Below the pieces are notes generated by a model. The model ran no database searches, was not told the origin of the DNA, and worked only from the letters and a program-made list of their open reading frames with translations. 64,000 nt of DNA from Trametopsis cervina. Taxonomy: Eukaryota; Basidiomycota; Agaricomycetes; Polyporales; Irpicaceae. The DNA lies in NCBI GenBank assembly GCA_022385755.1, contig MU278352.1, positions 868,001 to 932,000 on the forward strand, in the 5' to 3' direction. The position numbers and the translations under genes were made by a program. Every line of letters begins with the position of its first letter. The stretch's first letter is position 1. Of the stretch, positions 9,761 through 21,478 are shown piece after piece.

Positions 9761-12458
9761 TTAGAACCCGTGCATTCCGCCCATGTTCATGTAGTTCTGG
9801 GCACCCATCGGACCGGGACTCTGCTGCCGCAAGACACTTTGCATCGTTTGGGGGTTCGCGAACGCGGCGTTCATGCCATTCATGCCGTTCATGTTCATTT
9901 GCATTTGAAGCATGGGGTTAAGGAGGTTCATTTGGTTCATTTGGTTCATTGGAGCCATCCCCATTTGAGCTGCGTACGCAAGGGCGGCTTGATTGGACAT
10001 TGCGAATGGATGTTGTGCCGGTGACGCAGCACCGAGGACCGGAGAAGCTACTGAACTCCCTGGTTGGTCGGGAGACGAAGCTCCGGACTGTATTTGTGTG
10101 GCCTTTTGTATAGCTTGAAGCTACGGAGTCCATGATGAATAACTGTATAAAGTTCAGGAATGTATCGCTTACTTCGTAAAACGCGAAGTCTTGCAACAGT
10201 GATGTTCGTGCAGGGTGAGTGTGGAAGATGCGCAACATCTCTTGCCCAGCCTCCGGAAGCAACTCCTGTGTATCACGAGAGTTCGTCACAGGCTTGCGTT
10301 CCTGAGTGTTTCTATACGACTGTTATTACGACATATAATATGTTGATGTAGCTCGGGTACTCACTGAAGCCTGATGTGTCTCAGGCTGGCATTCGGAATA
10401 TCACGGACGAAGACCCATCGCACTTTGAAGACACCCTTCCATTTGTCGGAAGCCCAAACGGTACTGCTTCTCGAGTAGTCGACCTACAATCAATAAAGCC
10501 CGATCAATGCGGGGAAATTGGACATTGCAGGCCGAAGGCACTTACGGGGGTTAGCATTTCTGCCATCCCACAGAAATGACCGCTAGATGTATTGTCTTAA
10601 AAACAGAACAAAGGGTGGACCTTAAGTGGCTTACCTGGCATTGACGCTGAAGAAAAGGTAAATGGGGCCTCGGCCAGCGTTCTCCTTGAACGCCTTGTCC
10701 AATCGCTTATTACCAGGATCTGTCGAACTCCAGATCTCGTATTTAAGAGATTTATGCACGTCATCCTCCGTGTATGACTTGATGACGAAGTACTTGGCCT
10801 AGAACGGAAGCGGATCAGTGAAGATTTGACGACGCTGGTGGGGAGACTCACAAAGAACGGCCTTGTGTCGAACTCGACTGGATTATAACCCTTAGTAGCA
10901 ATGAGGGTCGGTACATCGATCGGAGAGGTCAGGAGAGCGTCATTTGGTGGACTTTGGTTCGACCCTTGCGACGAGCGTGATTGTGGGTGTGCTCCGTTAC
11001 CAGAAGGATGGGAGAAGCCCATTCTCGGCCCTTGACCTTGAGCATTGTTGAGGAACTGGGCTGGAATCGAAGGAACGTTCGGAATGCCGGAAGATCCGTT
11101 TTTGCCTTGATACAAATGCTGCATGTTCGGGTTCGACAACTTGCCCGTAACAACGCGTTCTTTCTGGTCCCATGGATTGGCTCCTGTGGTAAAAGCCCTT
11201 TCACGGTGGTTGCGAGGATCTTCGCCGTGGTGTTGTACATTCTGCTGATGCCCAATGGGCGGAACGTACGCACTCGCACTCTGGGTGCCCGGCAGCTGGT
11301 TGTCAATATCTGTGACCAGTTGCAATTTCCGTCCTATCCCGAAGCACCACTATCAGCGTCACAGAAGAGAAGATCAGATGATTACCAGACACACCGTAAG
11401 TGTTGCCGTTGCCCCCATAGTTGTTTCCATTGCCCCCATACTGTTGATTGATCTCTAATGCGGACAACGCTAACGAGACGTCGTCAAGACCAGCCCCAGG
11501 GCCAATGTTAGAAGGAACATTTCCACCCAATTGCGTCATCCAGTCGTTTTGTGACCCAGGGGTACTCCAAGGGGAGGATCGTCCGATAGGGCTGGTTGGT
11601 TGCTGGCCTGACTGAGACGGTGGTGCGCCAAAATAGCCTCCATCTCCGCGCGCGCTATCATCCGCGAATTCTTCGTCTGCGAGTGTAGGACTAGGGCTCT
11701 GAGCGCCACTGTATATGCCTTGAGGCGCAGATCCCTTGATCGGGGGCGCCTGGAGAGTTCCAGCTCGCCTTAATCCTGAGTGCGAATGACGAGGCACAGG
11801 GTGCGAAGGGTAAGTCAAGCTTGTATGGCGGCGTACACCAGCCGCGCCCGATTCGAGAGGCGGCGAAGATGAGCCTGTGATACCACCGGGAAAATGCGGT
11901 GAAAGGGGAGACACATTGGCCTCGCCATGTCCATGGTCAGACGATGAAAAGGCCTGCTATAAAATGGCTTAAAAACGCGTTAGGTGAAAAGGGTACGAAG
12001 GCATACCTCTTCGTCGTGATGTATACCACGTATTTCTGTCTCCCACTCCTCTTCGTCTCCCTCGTTTGCACCTGCAATAGCAGTTAGGCTATTGTGCGAC
12101 ATGGGTGTATGGTTGCCAGCTTTTCGTTGAGCGGGGCCACCGAATGCTACAAACTGCTCAATATCTCCGTCGGTTAGGATGTCATATGTAACCGACCTCG
12201 ATGATACTTCGTAGGAAGCGAAGCCTGTCTATGTAAAGAAGATTTCTCGCCAACAACACCGACGCCACCACGCCAATCTTGATCTACTACATCATCTTGA
12301 CCCCAGGCCTCGTCTTCGTCGTCGTCCTGAACCTGTACCCTAGAGGTTGGCCGAGCGGTGCGAGAGGACGCCGAGATTGTGTGATGTCGACGAACGGTAC
12401 TTGCATTTCCGACAGCTCCAGGAGGTGGAGAAACCGAGTGTTCCTGCTGCCCAGACAT
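9761..12458 (-). CDS. YTH-domain m6A RNA reader
   Basis: A multi-exon gene starting at ATG 12458 ([14 protein letters not shown]). Junctions that restore family sequence include KYHR|AFGG (50-nt intron with a CTAAC branch site), [53 protein letters not shown] and FAFYE|LQAIQK. The N-terminal half is low-complexity and Ser/Pro/Gly-rich. The YTH domain runs from [19 protein letters not shown] through [17 protein letters not shown] and [21 protein letters not shown]. The aromatic residues expected for the m6A pocket are kept (W in EIWSS, W in TVWAS). The C-terminus is Met/Asn/Gln-rich (repeats of NQMNQMN type). YTH proteins bind N6-methyladenosine in RNA and steer its fate. The gene is head-to-head with the TilS-like gene across 310 bp. 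Confidence 0.9.
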
Positions 12459-12768
12459 GAGTGTAAGAAATGGAAAGACAATGAAGAGAGGGAAGTGTTG
12501 GATAAAGAAAGAAATTTGCGATGGGACCGTGGCTTAGTACCAAGTACCAGATTGATTTACAGACGTGCGGTGCAGTGTGCCCTTCCATACGGCAACCGGG
12601 CGGCGCTCGGCTGTACACCGCCGCGGAGCCGGCAGAATCCGACGGCCGATCACGCTGGTTTAGGAAGGCGTCGGCTTGGTAGCTTCTCCATTGACCTAGC
12701 AGCACCGCCTCCACTCAAGCTCTTGTACAGGTTCAAGGGCTTTGCGGAGTACCTAATCTTATATTTTC
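12459..12768. promoter_or_regulatory. Shared upstream region of YTH and TilS-like genes
   Basis: A 310-bp divergent interval between two start codons, with a GC-rich centre near 12600-12650. No TATA-like element is obvious. It must hold both promoters, but individual sites cannot be assigned. Confidence 0.4.
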
Positions 12769-14618
12769 ATGCTTGTGCCGCCAATCAGCCTCGCAGAATT
12801 TGTGCAATTACTGCATAAATGTAGGCCCTTTCCGCATTGGCCAAACGCTATAGGTAATGCAGAAAACCTCCCCGTCAAGTATATACTGACTGAAATGTAG
12901 TGCTTATCAGCTGTCGCCAACTCGGGCGGGCCAGATTCTATGTGCCTGCTGTATCTGCTTTCCCAGACTATCAAGCAAAATACAGATACCAACCGCCTTC
13001 CGACCACGTTGTATTCTGTACATATCAATCATGGCCTCCAACCCGCAAATGACGAGATGGCTAAGAAAGTCAGCGCATTGGCTCGTTCTCTGCAAGTGGT
13101 GGATGAGCAACGCACCATACCGTGGGGGCAGGCTCCCTACCCAGAGAAGCCACTTATGGGTAGACCTTTCGAAGAAATTGCTCGGGCTGCTCGATCCCGC
13201 ACTATCTTGGATGTCCTGACAGAGAAGAACATCATGGCTGTTGCTTATGGGCATCACGCGGATGACCAAGTAGAAACCGTCCTCATGCGCCTCATGCGTG
13301 GTAGCGGGCAGGTAGGCGCAGCTGGCATGAGGAGGCTTCGAGTTTGGGGCATGGGCTCGGGTGGTCCGGAAGACCTTCGCTACGCTGGCAACAAGGGTAT
13401 GCGCAGATGGATTCTCCGTCCGTTCTTGGATGTATCCAAGGTGACTTGAGTTGTTACTCTGGCGACATCGGCGTCTGACTCGCATTAGGACAGGATCCTT
13501 GCGACCTGCGACGCTCATAATATCGAATATGTCACAGACCCTTCGAATTTCCAACCTGAGGCCACGGTGCGTAACTACATACGACACAGTCTTGCTTCTA
13601 GATCAGCATTGCAGGTGAGTGCATTTATTGTGCTGTCATCTTGTACACTAACACAATGAAGGGCATAACAGATTCACCTGCGCATGTAGTCCCTTCTGAA
13701 CTACCGACGGTTACGGACAATTGTTCCTCAAACGAAGGTCCTAATGAAACAGCTAGTCCCTTGGAACAGGCTATTCTCAAGCTGCAAAATATTGCACATA
13801 CGGAAGACCTCAGGGAGGCAGTGCGTTTGAGCAACGAAGCACAGAGCCGACTGGATCGTCGTGGTCAGTTTCCATCTCCTCCAGAGGTGATATTGTTCTG
13901 AGACCACGCAGTCGCCATAGCACTAGAAAGTATCACAGTGCCCTCGCCGATGTCAACAATTGCGTTTTCCTCCTCAGCACTCGCGGAGATCGTAGACCCA
14001 GAGCTTCGGATAGGCCTCGTACGTGAGATCTTACAAAGGACTTCTCCGAAGGCTTGGGGCTCTCTGGGGGCGGTTGCGGATGGTAGGCAGTCCAGCCTAG
14101 AACGCATCGTGGACAAATTGTGGCGGCCAAGAACAGACGACAAACCCCAAAAAGCATTCTCTGCCGGTGCTAGTGTTGCGTGGAAACCCATCGTGATCAA
14201 GGATGACGGACGACTCGCAATGGGACCGATACCTGGTGCCAGCCGTACAGGATGGATAGCATATCGTGCACCCCCATCATCCCACTCGCCGTACCAAATA
14301 GTGATGAATATTTCTGGCCGCTTTATCAACCATAATCCGGAGGTGCAGCTGCTATGGGATAACCGTTTCGAAATCTGGATCAATGCCGCAGAAATGAAAG
14401 CGTATATACCGGTGGAAAAACACGATTCAGTGATTATCTCTCCTCGTCGGCCTTGGTTTCTCCCGTCTATTCAATTCAGGTCGCCAGACCAAACCATAGA
14501 ACTGGCCGCCTTCAGCTCCGACATGCGTGCTCTGCAAACCGCTGAGGGTGGCTTTCAGGCAAACTACCCGGGGATCTATGTTCGTGCGGTACCGCGTGCG
14601 TCCATCATCGAGACATAG
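12769..14618 (+). CDS. tRNA(Ile)-lysidine synthase-like protein (PP-loop ATPase)
   Basis: Five exons (12769-12853, 12911-13440, 13489-13614, 13662-13863, 13921-14618) give 546 residues in frame. The PP-loop signature SGGPDS lies near residue 33, followed by YSVHINHGLQP and GHHADDQVETVLMRLMRG, all typical of TilS. TilS converts the wobble C of tRNA-Ile(CAU) to lysidine using ATP and lysine, so that the tRNA reads AUA. In a fungus the likely site is the mitochondrion, but no targeting peptide was established. The C-terminal half (from about residue 310) is less conserved and fungal-specific. The first junction (NAI|AVANSGG) uses the acceptor at 12910, which keeps the P-loop in frame. The gene is convergent with the SRP40-like gene, whose stop is only 75 bp away. 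Confidence 0.88.
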
Positions 14619-14693
14619 GTGTTATGGGATAGGACTGTGCATTAATGGTGCAGGTACATGTGAATAATATCTAGCAAAACGTTCCATTTGAAG

Positions 14694-16692
14694 TTAATCC
14701 GTGAACTTGATACTATGGCTCTCCATCTGCGGGGGGAATGAGCTGACGGCCGATTTGGTCTAGTCATAAACACTCACAGTGATGTCTCCTCCACGGTAGC
14801 TGCCGCGCTTCTTTTTGTTCTTCTCCTTCCTGAACCCGGCGCCGCGGGTGACTATGAGGTCTTGACTCGCTCGCGCGCCGTAATCAGACATCCCCGCTTG
14901 CTGAAAACAAAGAGCTCAGCGAAGCAGTGGCTCATGGAAAGGCTGTGCGTACCCTAGATTCAAAGCTGTTGTCTTTCAAGCGCTCGTCTACGAAGCTGAC
15001 CTTCTCTGGCTTGATGCGCGAGAACCGTTCGCCCAACACACGAGGCTGTTTCCCCTTCTTCGCGGGCGCAGGCGTGGACTCTTCTCGTGAAGTCGATGCA
15101 GTTGCAGTTGTAACGGCGTTTCCAGCTTCATCCGTCCGACGCTTCTTCGTGGCTGTACGCTCATCCGCGTCGTCCACTACCGGGACGGGCTTCTTTACTG
15201 CCTTGGAGGGTTCCTCCTCTTCGTCGGAATCTGAGTCCGAACTGGATTCTGAGCTTGAAGAACTTGGCACTTTGACTTTACTCGCCGTCGAGGCCTTGTC
15301 TTCGTCGCTGTCGCTATCAGAGTCAGAGCTATCGTCGCTGCTGTCCGCCTTAGCCTTAGTCTTAGCTGCCGCTGCAGTCTTCGTTTTGGTCTTCGAGTCG
15401 TCATTGTCACTCGAATCGTCACTAGAATCCTCAGAGCTGCTACTGTCCGCTGGCTTCTTTGCTACTGGCTTCGGTTTAGCTGTGGGCTTCGCGGTGCCCG
15501 CAGATGCGGAACTGGAACTCGAGTCGCTGTCCTCATCTCCGGAGCTGAGGGTTTTACTTGATGATCGGACAGAGGAGGGAGCATCGGCCGGTTTGGTCAC
15601 GGTATTAGTTGCCGCAGGCTTCGTTTTGGCCGTCTTATTCTTCGCTATGGGCGAAATCAACGAGGGAGACTTCGAGTTCAGAAGGATAGTTACCTGAATC
15701 AGACTCATCCTCCGAGCTTGAACTGTCTGAGCTGGATTCAGAAGATGAGGACGCTGCTGGAAGAGCACAATCAAAACATGCGACTGAAGTAATGAGCGGG
15801 AGAACCTACATTTTGAAGCCTTTACCTTTGTGGGCTTTACAACCGCTGGCTTGACCACAGGCTTTTTCTTCTCAGAGTCAGAATCAGAATCAGAGGAGCT
15901 TGAATCACTCGAACTCGAGCTCGACGAAGATGCTGTGGCCAGCGGATATTAATACCACTGGGAGTTCAGAAAACAATCACGACATACTCACATGAAGACT
16001 TCTTCGACTTCTTCGGTGCTACGACAGTGGATTTCTTTACGGCGGCAGCGGGTTTCTTCGCAGGTGCTGCCTCATCCTCACTTGAGTCCTCAGAACTGGA
16101 ATCTTCGGAACTCGAACTGCTCGAGCTGGATGAGGATGCTGGCAGTGCATTAGTCCGTGACGCAGATATTATGAGTATGCCAAAACTATGTACCAGCTTT
16201 CTTCGTGAGTTTCTTCGTGACCACTTTGGGTTTAGTGACTTTCTCCTCCTCTTCATCTAGAAAGTTCAGTTCTCATACCCCCAACATGTATGGGACGAAC
16301 ATACCAGAGTCTGAGGAGCTGCTGCTGTCCGAATCTGAGGAACTGCTGCTGTCCGATTTGTCTCTGTTTCGATATATAAGCAACTGCAACATCAAGAGTA
16401 CTTATGGTACTCACGAGGATGTGCTTAAAGCTTTCCATTTCCTCACAATCTCATCCAATGAAGTAGCATCTGGCCCTGTGCCCTCTTTCAGGACAATGAC
16501 ATCCTTTGCAGCTTTTTTGACGGCCTCCGCTGCTTTTGTGTGAGCCTGTTTATTGAGGAACGAGTAGATCAAAGCATAGGTGGCTGCAGGAAAACCGCAT
16601 CAGAGCAAGCGGAGGGACAGCCTGTAAGTTCACATACTGGCAAGATTTCCATCAGGGACCTCATTCCCCACTTTGCTAGACTGGTCGGGCAT
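14694..16692 (-). CDS. SRP40/Nopp140-like nucleolar phosphoprotein
   Basis: The gene starts at ATG 16692 (MPDQSSKVGNEV). Exon 1 joins exon 2 as NLA|TTYALIYSFLNKQAHTKAAE, a LisH-like dimerisation motif near residues 20-40. A long low-complexity middle follows: alternating Ser/Asp/Glu blocks and Lys/Pro/Ala/Val blocks split over several small exons. The C-terminal SRP40 domain is clear: FSRIKPEKVSFVDERL, then YGARASQDLIVTRGAGFRKE, KNKKKRGSYRGGDIT, an intron, and a short last exon ending at 14694 (ESHSIKFTD). Such proteins are CK2-phosphorylated chaperones of box C/D and H/ACA snoRNPs in the nucleolus. The internal exon borders in the Ser-rich part were not all resolved. Confidence 0.85.
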
Positions 16693-16877
16693 AGTATGTG
16701 TCAGAGAAGGGCAAGCAGGAAGTGTGGCTGAGGTAGGTCTGTTGGAAGTTCTGCGCACCAATCAACTGCAGAGCAGCGAAATTTCGAGCCGCTTTCCGGC
16801 CAAATAAAGCCAAACTCATAAAGCGGACATTGAGCGCCTACTGTAGCGCGGTATACGCACTGCAACCCGCGATCGTG
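16693..16877. promoter_or_regulatory. Shared upstream region of SRP40-like and RIB4 genes
   Basis: Only 185 bp separate two divergent start codons. A short AT-rich patch (AAATAAAG near 16802) is the only feature noticed. Co-regulation is possible but is an inference from spacing alone. Confidence 0.35.
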
Positions 16878-17574
<697 letters not shown>

Positions 17575-17800
17575 GGAATGTACGTTCTCGCGCAGACGAA
17601 AGGACCTGAACACAGAACAGAAGTGTACAACGGGATCACTGTGATGTACTCATATACAACGTAGAAAATGTACAATAATCACTCGCTAGCGAGTTTCCTC
17701 CGCACGCGATTTCTGCGGGCCTGTGGCGGGAAATGACTCGGTAGCAGGCTGATCATCCACAGATGTAGGATGTCCAACACTTTCTCTCTGGTCCACGACC

Positions 17801-18971
17801 ATGGCCTCAAAAACCTTCACTATCCGAGTCCCAGCGACATCTGCGAACATAGGGCCCGGGTTTGATGTTGTTGGCTTGTCCCTTTCTCTATGGCTCACTC
17901 TCACGGTGACAGTCCCTCCGCCCAATTCATCTTCTCAGGCTTTGCCACCCGCTATCACCTACACCGGAGAAGGCGCAGATGAAGTCCCCCTGGACGCATA
18001 CAAAAACCTCACAACACGTGTCGCTCTCTATGTCCTGCGATGCCACAATATCGCCCAATTCCCGCCCAACCTAAAAATTCATGCACATAACGAAATACCA
18101 TTCGGTCGAGGACTGGGATCCTCAGGGGCGGCCGTGATAGCGGGAGTGCTGTTGGGAAACGCACTGGGCGATCTAAACCTCCTTTTCACTCGGATGCTCG
18201 ACTTCGCGTTGATGGTCGAGCGTCATCCTGACAATGTTACGGCGGCGTTAGTAGGCGGGTTCGTGGGGTCGTATCTGAGAGAGCTGGACAGTGCGGCTAC
18301 GGAGGCGGCAAGTGTCCCTCTCAGTGAAGTGTTACCTGAGTACCCGCCGGATGCTGGTGAAGAATGGGGGCTAAACCCACCCCAACCGCCCTTCGGCATC
18401 GGACACTATGTTCACTTTGGATGGTCGAAACCCATCAAGGCCGTGGCGATCATCCCTCGCTTCGAACTGAGCACAGCGAAAGCCAGAGAGGTTCTTCCCC
18501 TAGAGTACTCGCGGAAAGACTTGGTACGTTTGCCTCCAGGTCTACCTCTGCATTGATTGATTTTGCTTCCTTGCAGGTGTTTAATCTTCAGAGATTGGCC
18601 GTCTTAACCACTGCTCTCGCGCAGGATCCACCAGATCCTGAGCTTATATATGAAGCCATGAAAGACCGGGTCCACCAACCATATCGCAAAGCTCTGGTAC
18701 GTCAATCTTATGTATGTACCTTGTTCATGAGCTGATACATTCGCAGATCCCCGGTCTTCCCGAGGTCACCTCGAACATCACACCATCTACACATCCAGGT
18801 CTACTCGGTATTTGTCTATCAGGTGCCGGACCGACAATCCTCGCGTTGGCCACAGAAGGGTTTGAAGCTATCGCAGAGGATGCACGCATCATATTCCGAG
18901 AACAGGGCATAGAGGTCGACTGGAAATTGCTGGAGGTCGTAGGCGGAAGTGAAGTGCACGGAGAGTGGTAG
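17801..18971 (+). CDS. THR1: Homoserine kinase (GHMP family)
   Basis: Three exons (17801-18523, 18577-18696, 18747-18971) give 355 residues, the usual size. It begins MASKTFTIRVPATSANIGPG, the conserved N-terminal strand and turn of homoserine kinases. The GHMP ATP-binding loop is PFGRGLGSSGAAV near residue 103, and the C-terminal GHMP motif is GICLSGAGPTILAL. The enzyme phosphorylates homoserine in threonine synthesis in the cytosol. All introns begin GTACG and end in CAG. The start is fixed by the conserved N-terminus directly after the ATG. Nothing unusual was seen. Confidence 0.97.
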
Positions 18972-19352
18972 AAAGCGAACAATGTAACGAGCAAAGCGAA
19001 CCAGTTCTTGAACTACCCTGTCCCTCTTGACTGTGATATCTGGTCGCGTGCTTGAGCTCGATAGCCCGACTACGCCGCGAGCGCTTCTTACACTTACACA
19101 TTTGTCGCGGTCCCGCGTCGTGCTGGTGGCTGCAATGCCTCTCTCTAAGCTCTACACCACACTTTCTGCTCAACTGGTTTGCTATCCCTCTGCGGGTTAA
19201 CCTTTCGCCTGTCTTGATCCTCGGCTAGCCATTGCACTCGGCGTCTGTGTTATTAAGGTACCGATACACCGCGTTATCCTAGACTCCTGGACAGGGTGAC
19301 TCTGCGACTTCTTACGTTGTGAATTACAAGCTGTTGCTTTTGTGCCACCATT
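18972..19352. other. Spacer THR1-GTR1
   Basis: 380 bp between two same-strand genes, holding the 3' UTR of THR1 and the promoter of GTR1. No additional gene or clear element was recognised. Confidence 0.45.
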
Positions 19353-20638
19353 ATGAAGAAGAAGGTATGCTGCCCGGTCTGATCTGTCGTAGAGTGAACT
19401 AACGTGCCTCAGGTATTGCTCATGGGAGCGTCGGGGAGTGGGAAGACGTCGATGCGGTCGCTCATCTTGCGAGTTAACCTGTCCGTATCTCACCTGTACA
19501 ATGGCTAAGCAATACTTCAACAGTTCAAATAACCCTGCTTCAATGACCCAACGCCTGGGCGCAACAATTGACGTCGAGCAGAACCACGTCCGTTTCCTCG
19601 GCGACCTCATCCTCAACCTCTGGGACTGTGGCGGGCAAGACGCCTTCATGGATTCCTACCTCTCAACACAACAGGGGACCATCTTCTCTCATGTTGGCGT
19701 GCTCATATACGTGTTTGAAGTCGAGAGCCGGAGTATCACGCGGGATTTGGAGTATTATGCGGAATGCTTGACCGCGTTGCGGAAGTACAGCCCAAACGCT
19801 GCGGTCTTCCTGTTGGTGCATAAGATGGATCTTGTGAGGCAGCCAAAGGATGTGGTGTTGCAGCGGAAGACGTCTGAGCTCAGACAGGCGAGCGCGGAAA
19901 CGGAGATTACGGTGTTCGGGACCAGTATATATGATGAGAGTCTATACAAGGTGCGCTCCCTATCCCGCCAAGAGTGTCGGCGGATTGCTCATTGTTGATA
20001 TTCCGTAGGCTTGGTCGCAAATAGTGCATACTCTCATCCCCAATGTGTCAGTCCTCACAAGACACCTCGACAAACTTGCCGCCGCATGTAATGCCACGGA
20101 AGTCATCCTCTTCGAACGCACAACCTTCCTCGTTATCGCGACCTCCTCCACCTCAACATCTCCCACCACCTCAAATACAGCCCCCTCACCTCCCGCACTG
20201 ACCCTTCACTCTCCGCCCTCTCCTCCGCCTACATCCACCTCACCAACCACACTGTCCAGTTTCGGCACTCATACGTCCCGCACCTCAACACTACCGCCGT
20301 TAGATGACGGTGATCCACATAAACTGGAACCGACGCGGTACGAGCGGACGTCTGAGCTGATCAAGGCGTTCAAGCAGTCATGCACGCGCACGCGAGAAGA
20401 GTTCCGCTCGCTTGAGATGGAGCTCGCAGACTTCACGGCGGTGCTGGACGAGTTGACCAAGAACACGTATGTTCTGATTGTTGTACACGATACGACGATA
20501 GGTGAGCGCATTTCCACAATCTCTTGAGCATCCGCGTACTTAAACATGATGCAAACAGAAACGGCGGCGTTGAAGCTAAATATACGGTTAGCTCGCAAGA
20601 AATTCGAGGAGTTACAGAGCGACAGTTTGTTGACATGA
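19353..20638 (+). CDS. GTR1: Rag-type GTPase Gtr1
   Basis: Five exons (19353-19364, 19413-19468, 19524-19950, 20009-20501, 20559-20638) give 355 residues in frame. The first exon is only four codons (MKKK). Motifs: Walker A GASGSGKTS, RLGATIDVEQNHVRF, the Rag hallmark WDCGGQD, and HKMDLV in place of NKxD. A Ser/Thr/Pro-rich insert of about 50 residues interrupts the C-terminal roadblock-like half before LEPTRYERTSELIKAFKQSC. Gtr1 works with Gtr2 at the vacuole to pass amino-acid signals to TORC1. The second intron (19469-19523) appears to use a GC donor (GCGAGT) with a normal CAG acceptor; this restores LIFSNN, which matches the family, whereas GT alternatives give an insert or a stop. Confidence 0.95.
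19469..19523 (+). other. Probable GC-AG intron in GTR1
   Basis: The intron starts GCGAGTTAAC and ends ACAG, 55 nt. Splicing here gives SLIFSNNPASMTQRLGATID, as in Gtr1 proteins. The nearest GT alternatives are GTTAAC (leads to a stop) and GTCCGT at about 19477 (keeps the frame but inserts residues within a conserved helix). Confidence 0.6.
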
Positions 20639-21478
20639 TTTCGGACCGGACTTCATACATCCTTTTCTTCACTTTCCCCTATATCATAGCATGCATTCTC
20701 GGACACTCGTCCATCCCTGATGGCCACACCAGTCAAGGTCAGTTTGAAATGCCACGTGCGCCGAGACACGGCATCGTCCCTTCCGAGCAACGACTCTTGA
20801 GCCCCGCCGCAGAACCACTGGCACCCACACTTCCCAGAGATCACGCTTGGCACCAGAGCTCTTCGTTCTGCATCATGCTTGGCATCTAAATTCTCTTGAG
20901 GCCCATCCGCGTTCGCCTGTGTGTGTCTCGCAAAGGCTCGAGACGCCTTCGTGGCGCTGATGGCCGCGTATGCCGAAGAAGTGTATGCATGAGTATCATT
21001 TCGGCTCGCAGAGCTTGGGATGTTCAGAAACGAGATTTATTGCGATGTGTGACGCACTAAACAGCACGGTACACGAACACAGAACACTGGAGAGCACAAG
21101 AACAGAGTACTACTGACGGTGACGGTATGAGACAGAGTATCGCGAGATGAACACAGAGGTAGAAATAGGGAGGAGGTGGCGCAGGGACAGTGAATACAGA
21201 GTTAGGTGCGATGTAAGTAGGTGTGTTATAGACTTGTATGGGGTATGCAGCAAGCTGGATCAATAAGGAGGGACAGAGAAGCGTCCGAAGGATTGAACAG
21301 GCGTGGCAGGTGAGAAGAAAACGAGCAGGGGAAACGGGGAGAAGCGACGGGGATACTGGTGGTTGGGGTCCTGGTGGTGGGGATACTAGTGGTGGGAGGG
21401 ATGGCTTTCTTACGTGTGGGGAGCGCCGAACCTCAACAATCCCTCGTTCCATAGTTGGAAGGGATGAGGTGGGTTGTT
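20639..21478. other. Convergent spacer GTR1-Ca2+/H+ exchanger
   Basis: 840 bp between two converging genes, so mainly 3' UTRs. A G-rich tract at about 21328-21400 has several runs of three or more G. No gene is supported: the frames present are low-complexity or read-through of neighbouring ends. Confidence 0.45.

Noticed and set aside
12279..12818. 179-codon plus-strand frame
   Set aside because: Antisense to the first exon of the YTH gene and running into the TilS promoter; no domain or splice signals.
14927..15697. Long plus-strand frame of Ser/Leu/Val-rich composition
   Set aside because: It is the antisense of the Ser/Asp/Lys-rich part of the SRP40-like gene; the codon pattern creates the open frame.
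21057..21452. Minus-strand Pro-rich frame after the exchanger
   Set aside because: It lies in the 3' flank, overlaps the G-rich tract on the other strand, and lacks any domain.
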